A DNA stretch of 64,000 nt. Origin: Pseudomonas cichorii. GTDB taxonomy: Bacteria > Pseudomonadota > Gammaproteobacteria > Pseudomonadales > Pseudomonadaceae. Within the stretch, counting starts at the first letter, position 1; each line of letters opens with the position of its first letter. Shown here in pieces: positions 9,431-17,276 of the stretch. Location of the stretch: the NCBI RefSeq assembly GCF_018343775.1, contig NZ_CP074349.1:4330001-4394000 (forward strand), read 5' to 3'. Position numbers and translations under genes: made by a program. A model generated the notes under the pieces. That model had not been told where the DNA came from, searched no databases, and was given only the letters and a program-made list of their open reading frames with translations.

Positions 9431-9844
9431 ATGCGTCCAGGTGTGTTGTGTCTGTTGATGATGGTGTTAGCGGTAAACAGTGCGGTTCAGGCCGAGGAAA
9501 CCAATGATTCCGGTAACGTGCAGGCATTGCATTTGCCCAGCCCTGCCAGCCGGATTGCCGAGCTTGAACAGCGACTCAGGGAAAGCGAGCGCCTGCGCGA
9601 AGAACAGCTCAGGCTGGCGCAGAATGCCGAGGCCGAGCGTGAAAGCGCGCAACTCGCACGTTTGCGTCAAGAGAACCAGAGACTCAAGCTGCAGCTCAAG
9701 GAAGCACAATCCATTGCGTCCTCACGCTTGCTGACCGAACAGCAGCAATGGTTCATTGCAGGCGGTGGCGTTGCGGTAATAGCCCTGGTGTGCGGTATAT
9801 TTGTCGGCGGTCGACGTAAGCAACGTCAGCAATGGCTAAATTGA
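9431..9844 (+). CDS. Membrane-anchored coiled-coil protein ahead of the Cpx-like regulator
   Basis: A 137-residue protein of no assigned function. Residues 1–22 form a signal peptide (cut after VQA). Residues about 38–93 are a heptad-like Leu/Glu/Arg/Gln-rich coiled coil. One membrane helix follows at about 107–127, then a short basic tail (GGRRKQRQQ). This resembles the anchor half of the SH3-and-anchor (TIGR04211) proteins but lacks the SH3 part. The ATG has a GGGAG site upstream. The response regulator starts seven bases after its stop, so it is likely the first gene of the cpx-like operon. Confidence 0.75.
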   Translation: MRPGVLCLLMMVLAVNSAVQAEETNDSGNVQALHLPSPASRIAELEQRLRESERLREEQLRLAQNAEAERESAQLARLRQENQRLKLQLKEAQSIASSRLLTEQQQWFIAGGGVAVIALVCGIFVGGRRKQRQQWLN

Positions 9845-9851
9845 GTGAGTC

Positions 9852-10529
9852 ATGAGCGAGCTGTTACTAATTGATGATGATCAGGAGCTGTGTGAGCTTC
9901 TGAGCAGTTGGCTGAGCCAGGAAGGTTTTCAGGTCCGCGCCTGTCACGACGGCCACAGTGCGCGTCGGGCACTGGCGGAAACCGCTCCGTCTGCCGTGGT
10001 GCTGGACGTGATGCTGCCCGATGGCAGCGGCCTTGAACTGCTCAAGCAACTGCGCACCGACCATCCCGAGCTTCCCGTGGTCATGCTCTCGGCCCGGGGC
10101 GAGCCTCTGGACCGCATCCTCGGCCTCGAACTGGGTGCCGACGACTATCTGGCCAAACCCTGCGACCCGCGGGAACTGACGGCCAGGCTGCGCGCCGTAC
10201 TGCGCCGCAGCCATCCGGTCGCCACACCCAGCCAGCTTGAACTGGGCGACCTGTGCTTCAGCCCGGTGCGCGGCGTGGTGAGCATCGATGAAAAAGAACT
10301 GACCCTGACCATTTCCGAAAGCCGCCTGCTCGAAGCGCTGCTGCGTCAACCGGGCGAACCTCTGGACAAGCAGGAGCTGGCGCAACTGGCCCTGGGGCGC
10401 AAACTGACGTTGTATGACCGCAGCCTGGACATGCACGTCAGCAACCTGCGCAAGAAGATCGGCCCGCATGCCGATGGCCGGCCCCGTATCGTGGCGCTGC
10501 GTAGCCGCGGTTATTACTACAGCCTTTAA
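9852..10529 (+). CDS. cpxR: CpxR-like OmpR-family response regulator
   Basis: A 225-residue response regulator. The receiver domain has the acidic pocket at residues 8–10, phospho-acceptor Asp52 (VVLDVMLPDG) and Lys102 (AKPCDP). The OmpR-type winged helix spans about 130–225 with the YDRSLDMHVSNLRKKIG recognition region. Together with the LTXXQ periplasmic gene and the kinase that follow, the layout matches the CpxR/CpxA-like system of P. aeruginosa, which responds to envelope stress. The symbol rests on that synteny and is tentative. Confidence 0.82.
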   Translation: MSELLLIDDDQELCELLSSWLSQEGFQVRACHDGHSARRALAETAPSAVVLDVMLPDGSGLELLKQLRTDHPELPVVMLSARGEPLDRILGLELGADDYLAKPCDPRELTARLRAVLRRSHPVATPSQLELGDLCFSPVRGVVSIDEKELTLTISESRLLEALLRQPGEPLDKQELAQLALGRKLTLYDRSLDMHVSNLRKKIGPHADGRPRIVALRSRGYYYSL

Positions 10530-10549
10530 AGCAAAAGCCCCGGCGCTTG

Positions 10550-10587
10550 GTAAACCCGGGTGCCGGTTCGCTTTACACAAGCTTTAC
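10550..10587. promoter_or_regulatory. Candidate CpxR boxes before the CpxP/Spy-like gene
   Basis: On the minus strand, GTAAA at 10587–10583 and 10576–10572 are separated by six bases, matching the CpxR-box form GTAAA-N5/6-GTAAA. A further GTAAA lies on the plus strand at 10550–10554. They sit 84–121 bases before the ATG of the CpxP/Spy-like gene, where a promoter serving that gene would lie. Confidence 0.55.
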
Positions 10588-10670
10588 CGAGGGCTGACCG
10601 CCCTTGACCTTGATCTCCCTAAACTGGGCTCCAACGGCAACGAGCCGCACCAGAGACAAGGAGATTCACC

Positions 10671-11132
10671 ATGCGCAAGACCCTGATCGCTTTGATGTTC
10701 GCAGCAGCACTGCCTACCGTCGCCATGGCCGTACCACCACCTGGCGGCCCGGAAGCCGACGCTCCGGGCATGCATCAGGATCGCGATCATCGCGGCCCTG
10801 GCCTGGAAATGAAACGTGGCCCCGGCCCTTTTGCAGACCTGGATCTGACTCGCGAACAACGCCGTGACATCGGTAAATTGATGGGCGAGCAGATGAAAGA
10901 GCGCCGCGACGTCACCGAGCGCTACCTGGCCAAACTGTCCCCGGCAGACCAGAAAGCCATGAAAGACGAACTGGACGCCAAACGGGCCAAGACCGACAGC
11001 GAGATCCGCGCCCTGCTCAAGCCGGATCAGCAGAAGGAGTTCGACGAGATTCGCAAGAAACAGGAAGAGCGCCGCGCCGAATGGGCTGAATTCAAAGCCT
11101 GGAAAGCGGAAAAGGCAAAAAAGGCGCAATAA
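10671..11132 (+). CDS. CpxP/Spy-like periplasmic LTXXQ protein
   Basis: A 153-residue exported protein. Residues 1–20 are a signal peptide ending AMA. After a His/Pro/Gly-rich stretch, the mature part is helical and highly charged, with the LTREQ motif near residue 59 and a second, degenerate LKPDQ near 122, as in the Spy/CpxP family. Spy is a periplasmic chaperone and CpxP damps CpxA; which role applies here is unknown. An AAGGAG site precedes the ATG. It lies between regulator and kinase genes and has candidate CpxR boxes upstream, so it is probably induced by the system it modulates. Confidence 0.85.
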   Translation: MRKTLIALMFAAALPTVAMAVPPPGGPEADAPGMHQDRDHRGPGLEMKRGPGPFADLDLTREQRRDIGKLMGEQMKERRDVTERYLAKLSPADQKAMKDELDAKRAKTDSEIRALLKPDQQKEFDEIRKKQEERRAEWAEFKAWKAEKAKKAQ

Positions 11133-11161
11133 TCGCCAGACTGCAAGTTGCTACTTAACTC

Positions 11162-11195
11162 AAACCCGACAGGCTCCCTGCCTGTCGGGTTTCTC
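11162..11195 (+). terminator. Strong hairpin between CpxP-like gene and kinase gene
   Basis: A perfect 12-base-pair stem (11162–11173 with 11181–11192) and seven-base loop begins 30 bases after the CpxP-like stop and ends 18 bases before the kinase start. The right arm ends in TTT. It probably attenuates readthrough so that much less kinase than periplasmic protein is made. Confidence 0.75.
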
Positions 11196-11210
11196 CATTG
11201 AGGTCATCCT

Positions 11211-12551
11211 GTGCGTTCATTGTTCTGGCGAATCCTGGCCAGCTTCTGGTTAGCCATAGCCCTGGTTGCAGGCCTGTCGATTCTGCTTGGGCACATGCTC
11301 AATCAGGATGCCTGGATTCTCAGCCGTCATCCGGTCCTGAACGAGCTGCCGAAAAAGTGGGTGCAGATCTATGAAGAGCAAGGCGCAGCCACGGCACAGG
11401 ACTATCTGCAGAACGTAAAGCGCCGCAACCGCATCGATGTGCAGGTGCTCAATGACAATGGCGAACCTGTGGTGCTCGGCACCTTTCCTCCGCGGGCAGC
11501 AGCCTTTGAGGCCCGTCAGCAGGACGACTCGCGCCAGTTGCCATGGCGTCGCCTGACCACCGAATACACCAGCGACAGTACCGGCATCACTTACCTGCTG
11601 ATCTTTCGCATCCCGCATCCCGAGATCGAAGACTGGCACCGCCAGAGCCTGATGTGGCCACTGAGCGCACTGGGCATCGCGCTGGTGGTACTGACACTGT
11701 TCAGCCTGCTTGTAACGCTCTCCATCACCCGGCCACTGAGTCGGCTGCGCGGTGCCGTGCACGATCTGGGGCAAACCAGCTATCAGCAACACAGCCTGGC
11801 ACAACTGGCCAACCGCCGGGACGAGTTCGGTGTACTGGCGACCGACTTCAACCGCATGGGCGCACGCCTGCAAAGCCTGATCGGCAGCCAGCGTCAATTG
11901 CTTCGCGATGTGTCCCATGAACTGCGCTCGCCCCTGGCTCGACTGCGCATTGCCCTGGCACTGGCCGAGCGTGCGGAACCGGCAGAACGGGAAAAACTCT
12001 GGCCACGCCTGGGCCGCGAATGCGACCGCCTGGAAGCCCTGATCAGCGAGATTCTTGCACTGGCCCGTCTGGATGCCGACTTTGGCAGCCCGGAGCCAGT
12101 GGAACTGGGCAGCATGCTGCTGCGCCTGAAAAACGACACGCAACTGGACGACGAGCCTCAGAACATCAGGGTTCAGGTCCAGGACAACCTGCAACTGCAA
12201 GGCTGGCCGGACATGCTCGAACGAGCGGTGGACAACCTGCTGCGCAACGCCCTGCGCTTCAGTCCGCCGGGGCAGCCCATCGATGTGCAGGCCGTGCGCG
12301 TGGGTAATCATGTGCAATTGAGCGTGCGCGACCGCGGCCCCGGCGTCGCGGCAGAACATCTGTCACAACTGGGAGAACCGTTTTACCGCGCTCCCGGCCA
12401 GACAGCACCCGGCCACGGCCTGGGCCTGGCCATCGCCAAACGGGCGGCGGAACGTCATGGCGGCAGCCTGACACTGGGCAATCACCCGGAAGGCGGCTTC
12501 CTTGCCACACTGGAAATACCGCTGGAACCTGTCAACCCGCAGACAAACTGA
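11211..12551 (+). CDS. cpxA: CpxA-like sensor histidine kinase
   Basis: A 446-residue inner-membrane kinase, translated from a GTG with a GAGG site upstream. Membrane helices lie near residues 9–28 and 147–170 and flank a periplasmic sensor loop. HAMP follows at about 170–222. The H-box RDVSHELRSPLARL places the phospho-acceptor at His236. The ATP-binding domain has the N, G1 (RDRGPG) and G2 (GHGLGLAIAKR) boxes. It is the presumed partner of the CpxR-like regulator upstream. The symbol is tentative and rests on synteny and domain plan. Confidence 0.83.
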   Translation: MRSLFWRILASFWLAIALVAGLSILLGHMLNQDAWILSRHPVLNELPKKWVQIYEEQGAATAQDYLQNVKRRNRIDVQVLNDNGEPVVLGTFPPRAAAFEARQQDDSRQLPWRRLTTEYTSDSTGITYLLIFRIPHPEIEDWHRQSLMWPLSALGIALVVLTLFSLLVTLSITRPLSRLRGAVHDLGQTSYQQHSLAQLANRRDEFGVLATDFNRMGARLQSLIGSQRQLLRDVSHELRSPLARLRIALALAERAEPAEREKLWPRLGRECDRLEALISEILALARLDADFGSPEPVELGSMLLRLKNDTQLDDEPQNIRVQVQDNLQLQGWPDMLERAVDNLLRNALRFSPPGQPIDVQAVRVGNHVQLSVRDRGPGVAAEHLSQLGEPFYRAPGQTAPGHGLGLAIAKRAAERHGGSLTLGNHPEGGFLATLEIPLEPVNPQTN

Positions 12552-12557
12552 TCGATT

Positions 12558-12581
12558 CCGGTCGCTCGCCCGAGCGACCGG
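12558..12581. terminator. Hairpin between kinase and nitroreductase genes
   Basis: CCGGTCGCTC and GAGCGACCGG form a perfect ten-pair stem around GCCC between two convergent genes. No T tract follows on either side, so termination is plausible rather than certain. Confidence 0.5.
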
Positions 12582-12584
12582 TCA

Positions 12585-13145
12585 TCAGCCCTGCCACTCG
12601 CTGACAAAACCACCCACGTCCACTTTCGGCGCTTCACGTGGCGGGTTTTGTGGCGTGCCCAGATACAGGAAGGCAATGACCTCTTCGTCATCGGCCAGTC
12701 CGAAGCCCTTGGCAACATGGGGTGAGTACGACAGATCGCCCGTACGCCATACCGCTCCGACACCCTGGGCATAAGCGGCCAGCAGCACGGCATGCGCGGC
12801 GCAGCCAGCGGTAATCAGTTGCTCCTTGCGCGGCACCTTGAAGTGATCCTGCAAGCGCGCAACCACCACGACCACCAGCGGAGCACGCAACGGCCCCAGA
12901 CGCGCCTTGTCCAGAGCCTGGGGCGTGATTTCACCACCACCCTGCTGCAGAGCCTCGACCAGCAACTCGCCCATGCGCTCGCGAGCCGGACCTTCGACCG
13001 TGATGAAACGATAAGGCCGCAGTTGACCATGATCGGGTGAGCGCAAGGCTGCGCCAAACAGGATTTCCCGCTGTGCAGCATCCGGAGCGGGATCGACCAA
13101 TCGTGGTACAGAAACACGATTGAGCAAAACGTCGAGTGCCTCCAT
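12585..13145 (-). CDS. YdjA-type nitroreductase family protein
   Basis: A 186-residue flavoprotein of the small nitroreductase family (YdjA-like), expected to bind FMN as a dimer and use NAD(P)H. The N-terminal RSPDHGQLRPYRF segment carries the FMN-phosphate contacts, and GVGAVWRTGDLSY and FLYLGTPQ are typical of the subgroup. The ATG at 13145 has a strong AAGGAGGT site; the frame opens 30 bases earlier without one. The natural substrate is unknown. It converges on the kinase gene and diverges from trkH. Confidence 0.9.
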   Translation of the reverse strand: MEALDVLLNRVSVPRLVDPAPDAAQREILFGAALRSPDHGQLRPYRFITVEGPARERMGELLVEALQQGGGEITPQALDKARLGPLRAPLVVVVVARLQDHFKVPRKEQLITAGCAAHAVLLAAYAQGVGAVWRTGDLSYSPHVAKGFGLADDEEVIAFLYLGTPQNPPREAPKVDVGGFVSEWQG

Positions 13146-13307
13146 GGGTGACCTCCTTGAGAATTGATCGGGCATTCTAGAATGGGTTCAGAGTCAATAA
13201 CGAGCACGTCGAACAATTACTTACCACCAATGACCTTTGCCAGTCGGTTTACATGCCCTCTGGCACAGGTAAAATGATCGCCCTTCCCTATTCAGTCCGA
13301 GCAGTTC

Positions 13308-14762
13308 ATGGCGTTGCCGACCCTTCGCATTATCGGTTTCATCATCGGCATATTCCTGATCACTCTGGCAGTCGCCATGATCGTGCCCATGGCGACACTC
13401 GTCATCTACGAGCGTTTTGAAGACCTGCGCTCGTTTCTGTGGGCCAGCGCCATTACCTTTATCGCGGGTCTGGCCCTTGTGGTGCCGGGCCGGCCGGAAC
13501 ATGTGCATCTGCGCCCACGGGACATGTACATGCTCACGGTTTCCAGCTGGATCATCGTGTGCATCTTTGCCGCTCTTCCCTTCCTGCTGACCCAGCACAT
13601 CAGCTACACCGACTCCTTCTTCGAGAGCATGTCGGGCATCACGGCCACCGGCTCGACCGTGCTCAGCAATCTGGACAGCATGTCACCGGGGATTCTGATC
13701 TGGCGTTCCATGCTGCACTGGCTGGGCGGCATTGGCTTCATCGGCATGGCCGTAGCGATCCTGCCGCTGCTGCGCATCGGTGGCATGCGTCTGTTCCAGA
13801 CCGAGTCTTCCGACCGGTCCGAGAAGGTCATGCCACGCTCGCACATGGTGGCCAAGTTCATCGTCCTGGCCTATGTCGGCTTTACCGCCTTGGGCAGCCT
13901 GGCGTTCTGGGCAGCGGGCATGAGCCTGTTCGACGCAATCAACCATGCGATGTCAGCGATTTCCACTGGCGGTTTCTCCACGTCCGACCTTTCCCTGGCA
14001 AAGTGGCCGCAACCGGCGGTGCACTGGGTCGCAATCGTGGTGATGATCCTCGGCAGCCTGCCCTTTACGCTTTACGTGGCGACCCTGCGCGGCAATCGCA
14101 AGGCGCTGATCAAGGATGAACAGGTTCAGGGCCTGATCGGCCTGCTGCTGGTGACCTGGCTCATGATGACCCTCTGGTACGGCGCCACCACCGATCTGCC
14201 CTGGAGCGACGCACTGCGCCATGTGGCCCTGAACGTGACGTCGGTGGTCACCACCACCGGCTTCGCCCTGGGCGACTACAGCCTGTGGGGCAATTTCTCA
14301 CTGATGCTGTTTTTCTATCTGGGCTTCATTGGCGGCTGTTCCGGCTCGACGGCTGGCGGCGTGAAGATCTTCCGCTTCCAGGTGGCCTACATCCTGCTCA
14401 AGGCCAACCTCAATCAGTTGATCCACCCGCGGGCCGTCATCAAGCAGAAGTACAACGGACACAGGCTGGACGACGAAATCGTTCGGTCGATCCTGACCTT
14501 TTCGTTCTTCTTCACCATCACCATTTGCGTCATCGCCCTGCTGCTCTCCCTGCTGGGCCTGGACTGGATGACAGCCCTGACCGGCGCCGCGAGCACGGTA
14601 TCCGGCGTGGGGCCGGGCCTGGGTGAAATCATCGGTCCAGCAGGCAATTTCTCCACACTGCCGGATGCTGCGAAATGGATTCTGTCCGCCGGCATGCTGC
14701 TGGGGCGCCTGGAGATCATCACGGTGCTGGTGCTTTGCGTACCCGCGTTCTGGCGGCATTGA
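13308..14762 (+). CDS. trkH: Trk/Ktr potassium uptake channel subunit TrkH
   Basis: A 484-residue inner-membrane potassium translocating subunit with about ten helices and four pore loops. Selectivity-filter segments are visible as SGITATGSTV, STGGFST, VVTTTGFALG and STVSGVGPGLG, the pattern of TrkH/KtrB. It needs a cytosolic TrkA-type nucleotide-binding subunit, which is not in this window. The start ATG at 13308 is followed directly by the first hydrophobic segment. It could be annotated TrkI in some pseudomonads, since two paralogues are common. Confidence 0.93.
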   Translation: MALPTLRIIGFIIGIFLITLAVAMIVPMATLVIYERFEDLRSFLWASAITFIAGLALVVPGRPEHVHLRPRDMYMLTVSSWIIVCIFAALPFLLTQHISYTDSFFESMSGITATGSTVLSNLDSMSPGILIWRSMLHWLGGIGFIGMAVAILPLLRIGGMRLFQTESSDRSEKVMPRSHMVAKFIVLAYVGFTALGSLAFWAAGMSLFDAINHAMSAISTGGFSTSDLSLAKWPQPAVHWVAIVVMILGSLPFTLYVATLRGNRKALIKDEQVQGLIGLLLVTWLMMTLWYGATTDLPWSDALRHVALNVTSVVTTTGFALGDYSLWGNFSLMLFFYLGFIGGCSGSTAGGVKIFRFQVAYILLKANLNQLIHPRAVIKQKYNGHRLDDEIVRSILTFSFFFTITICVIALLLSLLGLDWMTALTGAASTVSGVGPGLGEIIGPAGNFSTLPDAAKWILSAGMLLGRLEIITVLVLCVPAFWRH

Positions 14763-14820
14763 TGCAAGGCTTGCCCTCACTCGGCTAGACTCAGCTCAGA
14801 CCGACATGAGGGTGGGCATC

Positions 14821-15132
14821 ATGGATCACGTCAAACCGTTCTCGAGCTTCGCCGAGTTCTATCCTTTCTATCTGCAGGAACACCGCAGCAGCACCAGCCG
14901 ACGCCTGCACTTCATCGGCACCAGTCTGGTGATTTTCCTGCTGGCTTTCGGTGTCGGCAGTGGTCGATGGTGGTTGTTGTGGCTGCTGCCCGTTGCCGGT
15001 TACGGCTTTGCATGGGCCGGGCATTTCTTCTTCGAGAAGAACCGGCCAGCCACTTTCAAGCATCCGTTCTATAGCCTGCTCGGTGACTTCGTCATGTACC
15101 GGGACATGCTGCTGGGCAAGGTGCCGTTCTAG
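14821..15132 (+). CDS. Mpo1-like (DUF962) membrane protein
   Basis: A 103-residue protein of the Mpo1/DUF962 family, named after the yeast 2-hydroxy fatty acid dioxygenase. It shows the family's N-terminal FAEFYPFYLQEH and HFIGTSLVIF histidines, two membrane segments, and the GHFFFEKNRPATF motif. The conserved histidines are probably iron ligands. The ATG at 14821 has a GAGG site; an ATG 15 bases upstream is also in frame. It converges with the metallophosphoesterase gene six bases away. Its substrate in bacteria is not established. Confidence 0.85.
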   Translation: MDHVKPFSSFAEFYPFYLQEHRSSTSRRLHFIGTSLVIFLLAFGVGSGRWWLLWLLPVAGYGFAWAGHFFFEKNRPATFKHPFYSLLGDFVMYRDMLLGKVPF

Positions 15133-15138
15133 ACAGCA

Positions 15139-15960
15139 TCAGACGACGGATTCAACCACAGGCTCCTGCTGCGCAGCGGCCTTTTGCTGAAGATGGGCGT
15201 CGGCCAGACGAAACAGTTCGATGGTGCCGTCCAGATGCTCGATCAGGGCGGAACAGGACTCCACCCAGTCGCCGCAGTTGAGGTATTCCACCTCCCCGAC
15301 CCTGCGGATTTCAGCATGGTGAATATGCCCGCACACCACGCCATCGAGGCCGCGCTTCACGCATTCGTGGGCAATGGCTTCCTCGAAGTCGCTGATGAAA
15401 CTCACGGCTGTCTTGACCTTGTGTTTCAGGTACGCCGACAGCGACCAGTAACCGTAGCCGTACTTCGCCCGCCAGTGGTTGAGCCAGCGATTGAGAGTCA
15501 GCGTGAATTCGTAGGCCGAATCCCCCAGAAAGGCCAGCCAGCGGTGATAGCGCGTGATGACGTCGAACTGATCCCCATGAATCACCAGCAATCGACGACC
15601 GTCCGCCGTCACGTGCACGGCCTCGTCCAGCAACTGGATATTGCCCAGGATCAGCTTGGAGTAACGGCGCAGAAACTCATCATGATTGCCGGTGATGTAA
15701 ATCACCTCGGTGCCACGCTTGCTCATGGTCAGCAAGCGACGTATCACGTTGGTATGCGCCTGGGGCCAGTACATGCCGCTGCGCATCTTCCAGCCGTCTA
15801 TGATGTCGCCCACCAGATACACTTTGTCGGCCTGGTAACGCTTCAGGAAAGCCGACAGGTGTTCAGCCTGACAATCGCGAGTGCCCAGATGCACATCTGA
15901 AATCCACAAGGTCCGCACACGTTGCTTGGAGCTGGGTTTGGCAAGCTGAGCACTGCTCAT
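15139..15960 (-). CDS. plcP: PhoB-regulated metallophosphoesterase, PlcP-like phospholipase C (LpxH superfamily)
   Basis: A 273-residue calcineurin-like phosphoesterase. Metal motifs are complete: ISDVHLG (Asp22, His24), GDIIDGW (Asp52), TGNHDE (92–94), IHGDQFD (His129) and CGHIHHAE (His212, His214). Databases tend to name this group UDP-2,3-diacylglucosamine diphosphatase. A three-repeat PHO box upstream argues instead for PlcP, which cleaves membrane phospholipids to diacylglycerol during phosphate starvation so that glycolipids can replace them. The usual partner glycosyltransferase Agt is not adjacent. The ATG at 15960 has a GGAGGT site; a longer upstream frame would run through the PHO box and is unlikely. 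The symbol is inferred. Confidence 0.75.
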   Translation of the reverse strand: MSSAQLAKPSSKQRVRTLWISDVHLGTRDCQAEHLSAFLKRYQADKVYLVGDIIDGWKMRSGMYWPQAHTNVIRRLLTMSKRGTEVIYITGNHDEFLRRYSKLILGNIQLLDEAVHVTADGRRLLVIHGDQFDVITRYHRWLAFLGDSAYEFTLTLNRWLNHWRAKYGYGYWSLSAYLKHKVKTAVSFISDFEEAIAHECVKRGLDGVVCGHIHHAEIRRVGEVEYLNCGDWVESCSALIEHLDGTIELFRLADAHLQQKAAAQQEPVVESVV

Positions 15961-16014
15961 GGGAAGACCTCCGGCAGGTTTTCCACGAGAGTGCGGCATA
16001 TGGGTTAACTGGAT

Positions 16015-16043
16015 GTGACACCGATATGACCGTGTAATGACAT
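16015..16043 (-). promoter_or_regulatory. PHO box with three repeats upstream of the plcP-like gene
   Basis: On the minus strand three seven-base repeats, ATGTCAT (16043–16037), CGGTCAT (16032–16026) and GTGTCAC (16021–16015), lie exactly 11 bases apart, each separated by four bases. This is the CTGTCAT-N4-CTGTCAT form bound by PhoB. The box ends 54 bases before the start codon, leaving room for a -10 element near CATATG at 15998–16003. Confidence 0.8.
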
Positions 16044-16092
16044 ACTCCGCCCAACCATGAACCTGCACACTTCACTGCTTCCAGGGATCAGA

Positions 16093-16980
16093 ATGAATCA
16101 GCGCTCCGCCCTCGGCGCCTTACATATCGGCGCACTGATGTTTGGCCTTGCCGGTGTACTCGGAAAGCTGGCCGCCGCCTCGCCTTCAGTCATTGTTTTC
16201 GGACGCGCAGCCTTTGCAGCCGCGGCCTTGTGGCTCTTCATCCGCTTCGCCCGCAATACCGCCTGGACATCTCTGCGCCTGAGGCATTGGGCACAACTGC
16301 TGCTCAGCGGTGTATTGCTCAGTGCCCATTGGGTCACGTTCTTCATGGCGGTGAAAATATCGGGCGTGGCGGTTGCGACTCTGGGTTTTGCCAGCTTTCC
16401 GGCCTTTACGGTCATTCTCGAAGGCCTGTTCTTTCGCGAACGGATTCGTCTCACGGAAATTCTTCTCGTGGTGCTGGTCAGTGCCGGGCTGATACTCGTG
16501 ACACCGGATTTCGACCTTGCCAGCGAGGCAACCACTGGCTTGCTCTGGGCCATCGTTTCGGGGCTGACATTCTCGCTGCTGTCACTGATCAATCGCGCCA
16601 GCTCTGCGCATGTCCCGCCGGTGCAGGCTGCGTTGTGCCAGAACCTGATCGTAGCGGTCTGTCTGTTGCCTGCTGCGGCCGGCGAACTGGGTGATGTCTC
16701 AAGGCTGGACTGGCTGTGGATCGGGCTGCTTGGCGTATTTTGCACAGGAGTGGCACACAGCCTGTTCGTCGCCAGTCTGGCGGTGATAAAGGCGCGAATT
16801 GCAGCGATAGTGTTCGCCATGGAGCCGATCTATGGCATTGCTTTCGCCTGGCTGATATTTGCCGAAAGCCCCTCGCCGAGCATGCTGTTGGGGGGCACCT
16901 TGATCATTACCGCCATCATGGTTTCAGGGCTGATGAATCGATCGGACACCACGCCCTCGGCCACCGCCAGGACTCACTGA
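16093..16980 (+). CDS. EamA/DMT-family permease
   Basis: A 295-residue inner-membrane transporter with ten predicted helices in two EamA repeats (about 8–140 and 150–285). Members of the drug/metabolite transporter superfamily export or import amino acids, metabolites or drugs; the substrate cannot be told here. I use the ATG at 16093, which is preceded by CCAGGGATC and begins close to the first helix, rather than one 36 bases upstream. It diverges from the plcP-like gene, and its 3' end overlaps the convergent SelT-like gene by seven bases. Confidence 0.9.
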   Translation: MNQRSALGALHIGALMFGLAGVLGKLAAASPSVIVFGRAAFAAAALWLFIRFARNTAWTSLRLRHWAQLLLSGVLLSAHWVTFFMAVKISGVAVATLGFASFPAFTVILEGLFFRERIRLTEILLVVLVSAGLILVTPDFDLASEATTGLLWAIVSGLTFSLLSLINRASSAHVPPVQAALCQNLIVAVCLLPAAAGELGDVSRLDWLWIGLLGVFCTGVAHSLFVASLAVIKARIAAIVFAMEPIYGIAFAWLIFAESPSPSMLLGGTLIITAIMVSGLMNRSDTTPSATARTH

Positions 16981-17276
16981 GTATCGGGTTGGCCCGACCT
17001 GTCGTTATGACCCAGATCGCGCAGCGGATCGATCTGATCACGCACCCGCTGCTTGAGCACCTTGGCTTCCGGAAAGCCCCCGTCAGCCTTGCGCTCCCAG
17101 ATCTGCACGCCCGCGCAGGTGATGCGAAACACCCCGCCCGTCCCGGGCTCCAGAGAAACCTTGCCGAGATCGTCCGAAAACGTACTCAACAATTCCTGGG
17201 CCAGCCAGGCGGCGCGCAACAACCACTGGCATTGGGTGCAATACGTAATGACGACTTCAGCTTTTTCGAGTGACAT
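16974..17276 (-). CDS. SelT/SelW/SelH (Rdx) family protein
   Basis: A 100-residue thioredoxin-like Rdx protein. The redox motif CTQC (Cys13, Cys16) stands where eukaryotic members carry selenocysteine, and the C-terminal Rdx signature GGFPEAKVLKQRVRDQI is present. The family is thought to act in thiol redox reactions, without a defined bacterial substrate. The ATG at 17276 starts eleven residues before the motif; an ATG 15 bases earlier is possible. It overlaps the end of the DMT permease gene. Confidence 0.88.
   Translation of the reverse strand: MSLEKAEVVITYCTQCQWLLRAAWLAQELLSTFSDDLGKVSLEPGTGGVFRITCAGVQIWERKADGGFPEAKVLKQRVRDQIDPLRDLGHNDRSGQPDTQ

Noticed and set aside
15139..15960. Naming the metallophosphoesterase LpxH
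   Set aside because: The motifs fit the superfamily, but the PHO box is unexpected for an essential lipid A enzyme and fits PlcP better.
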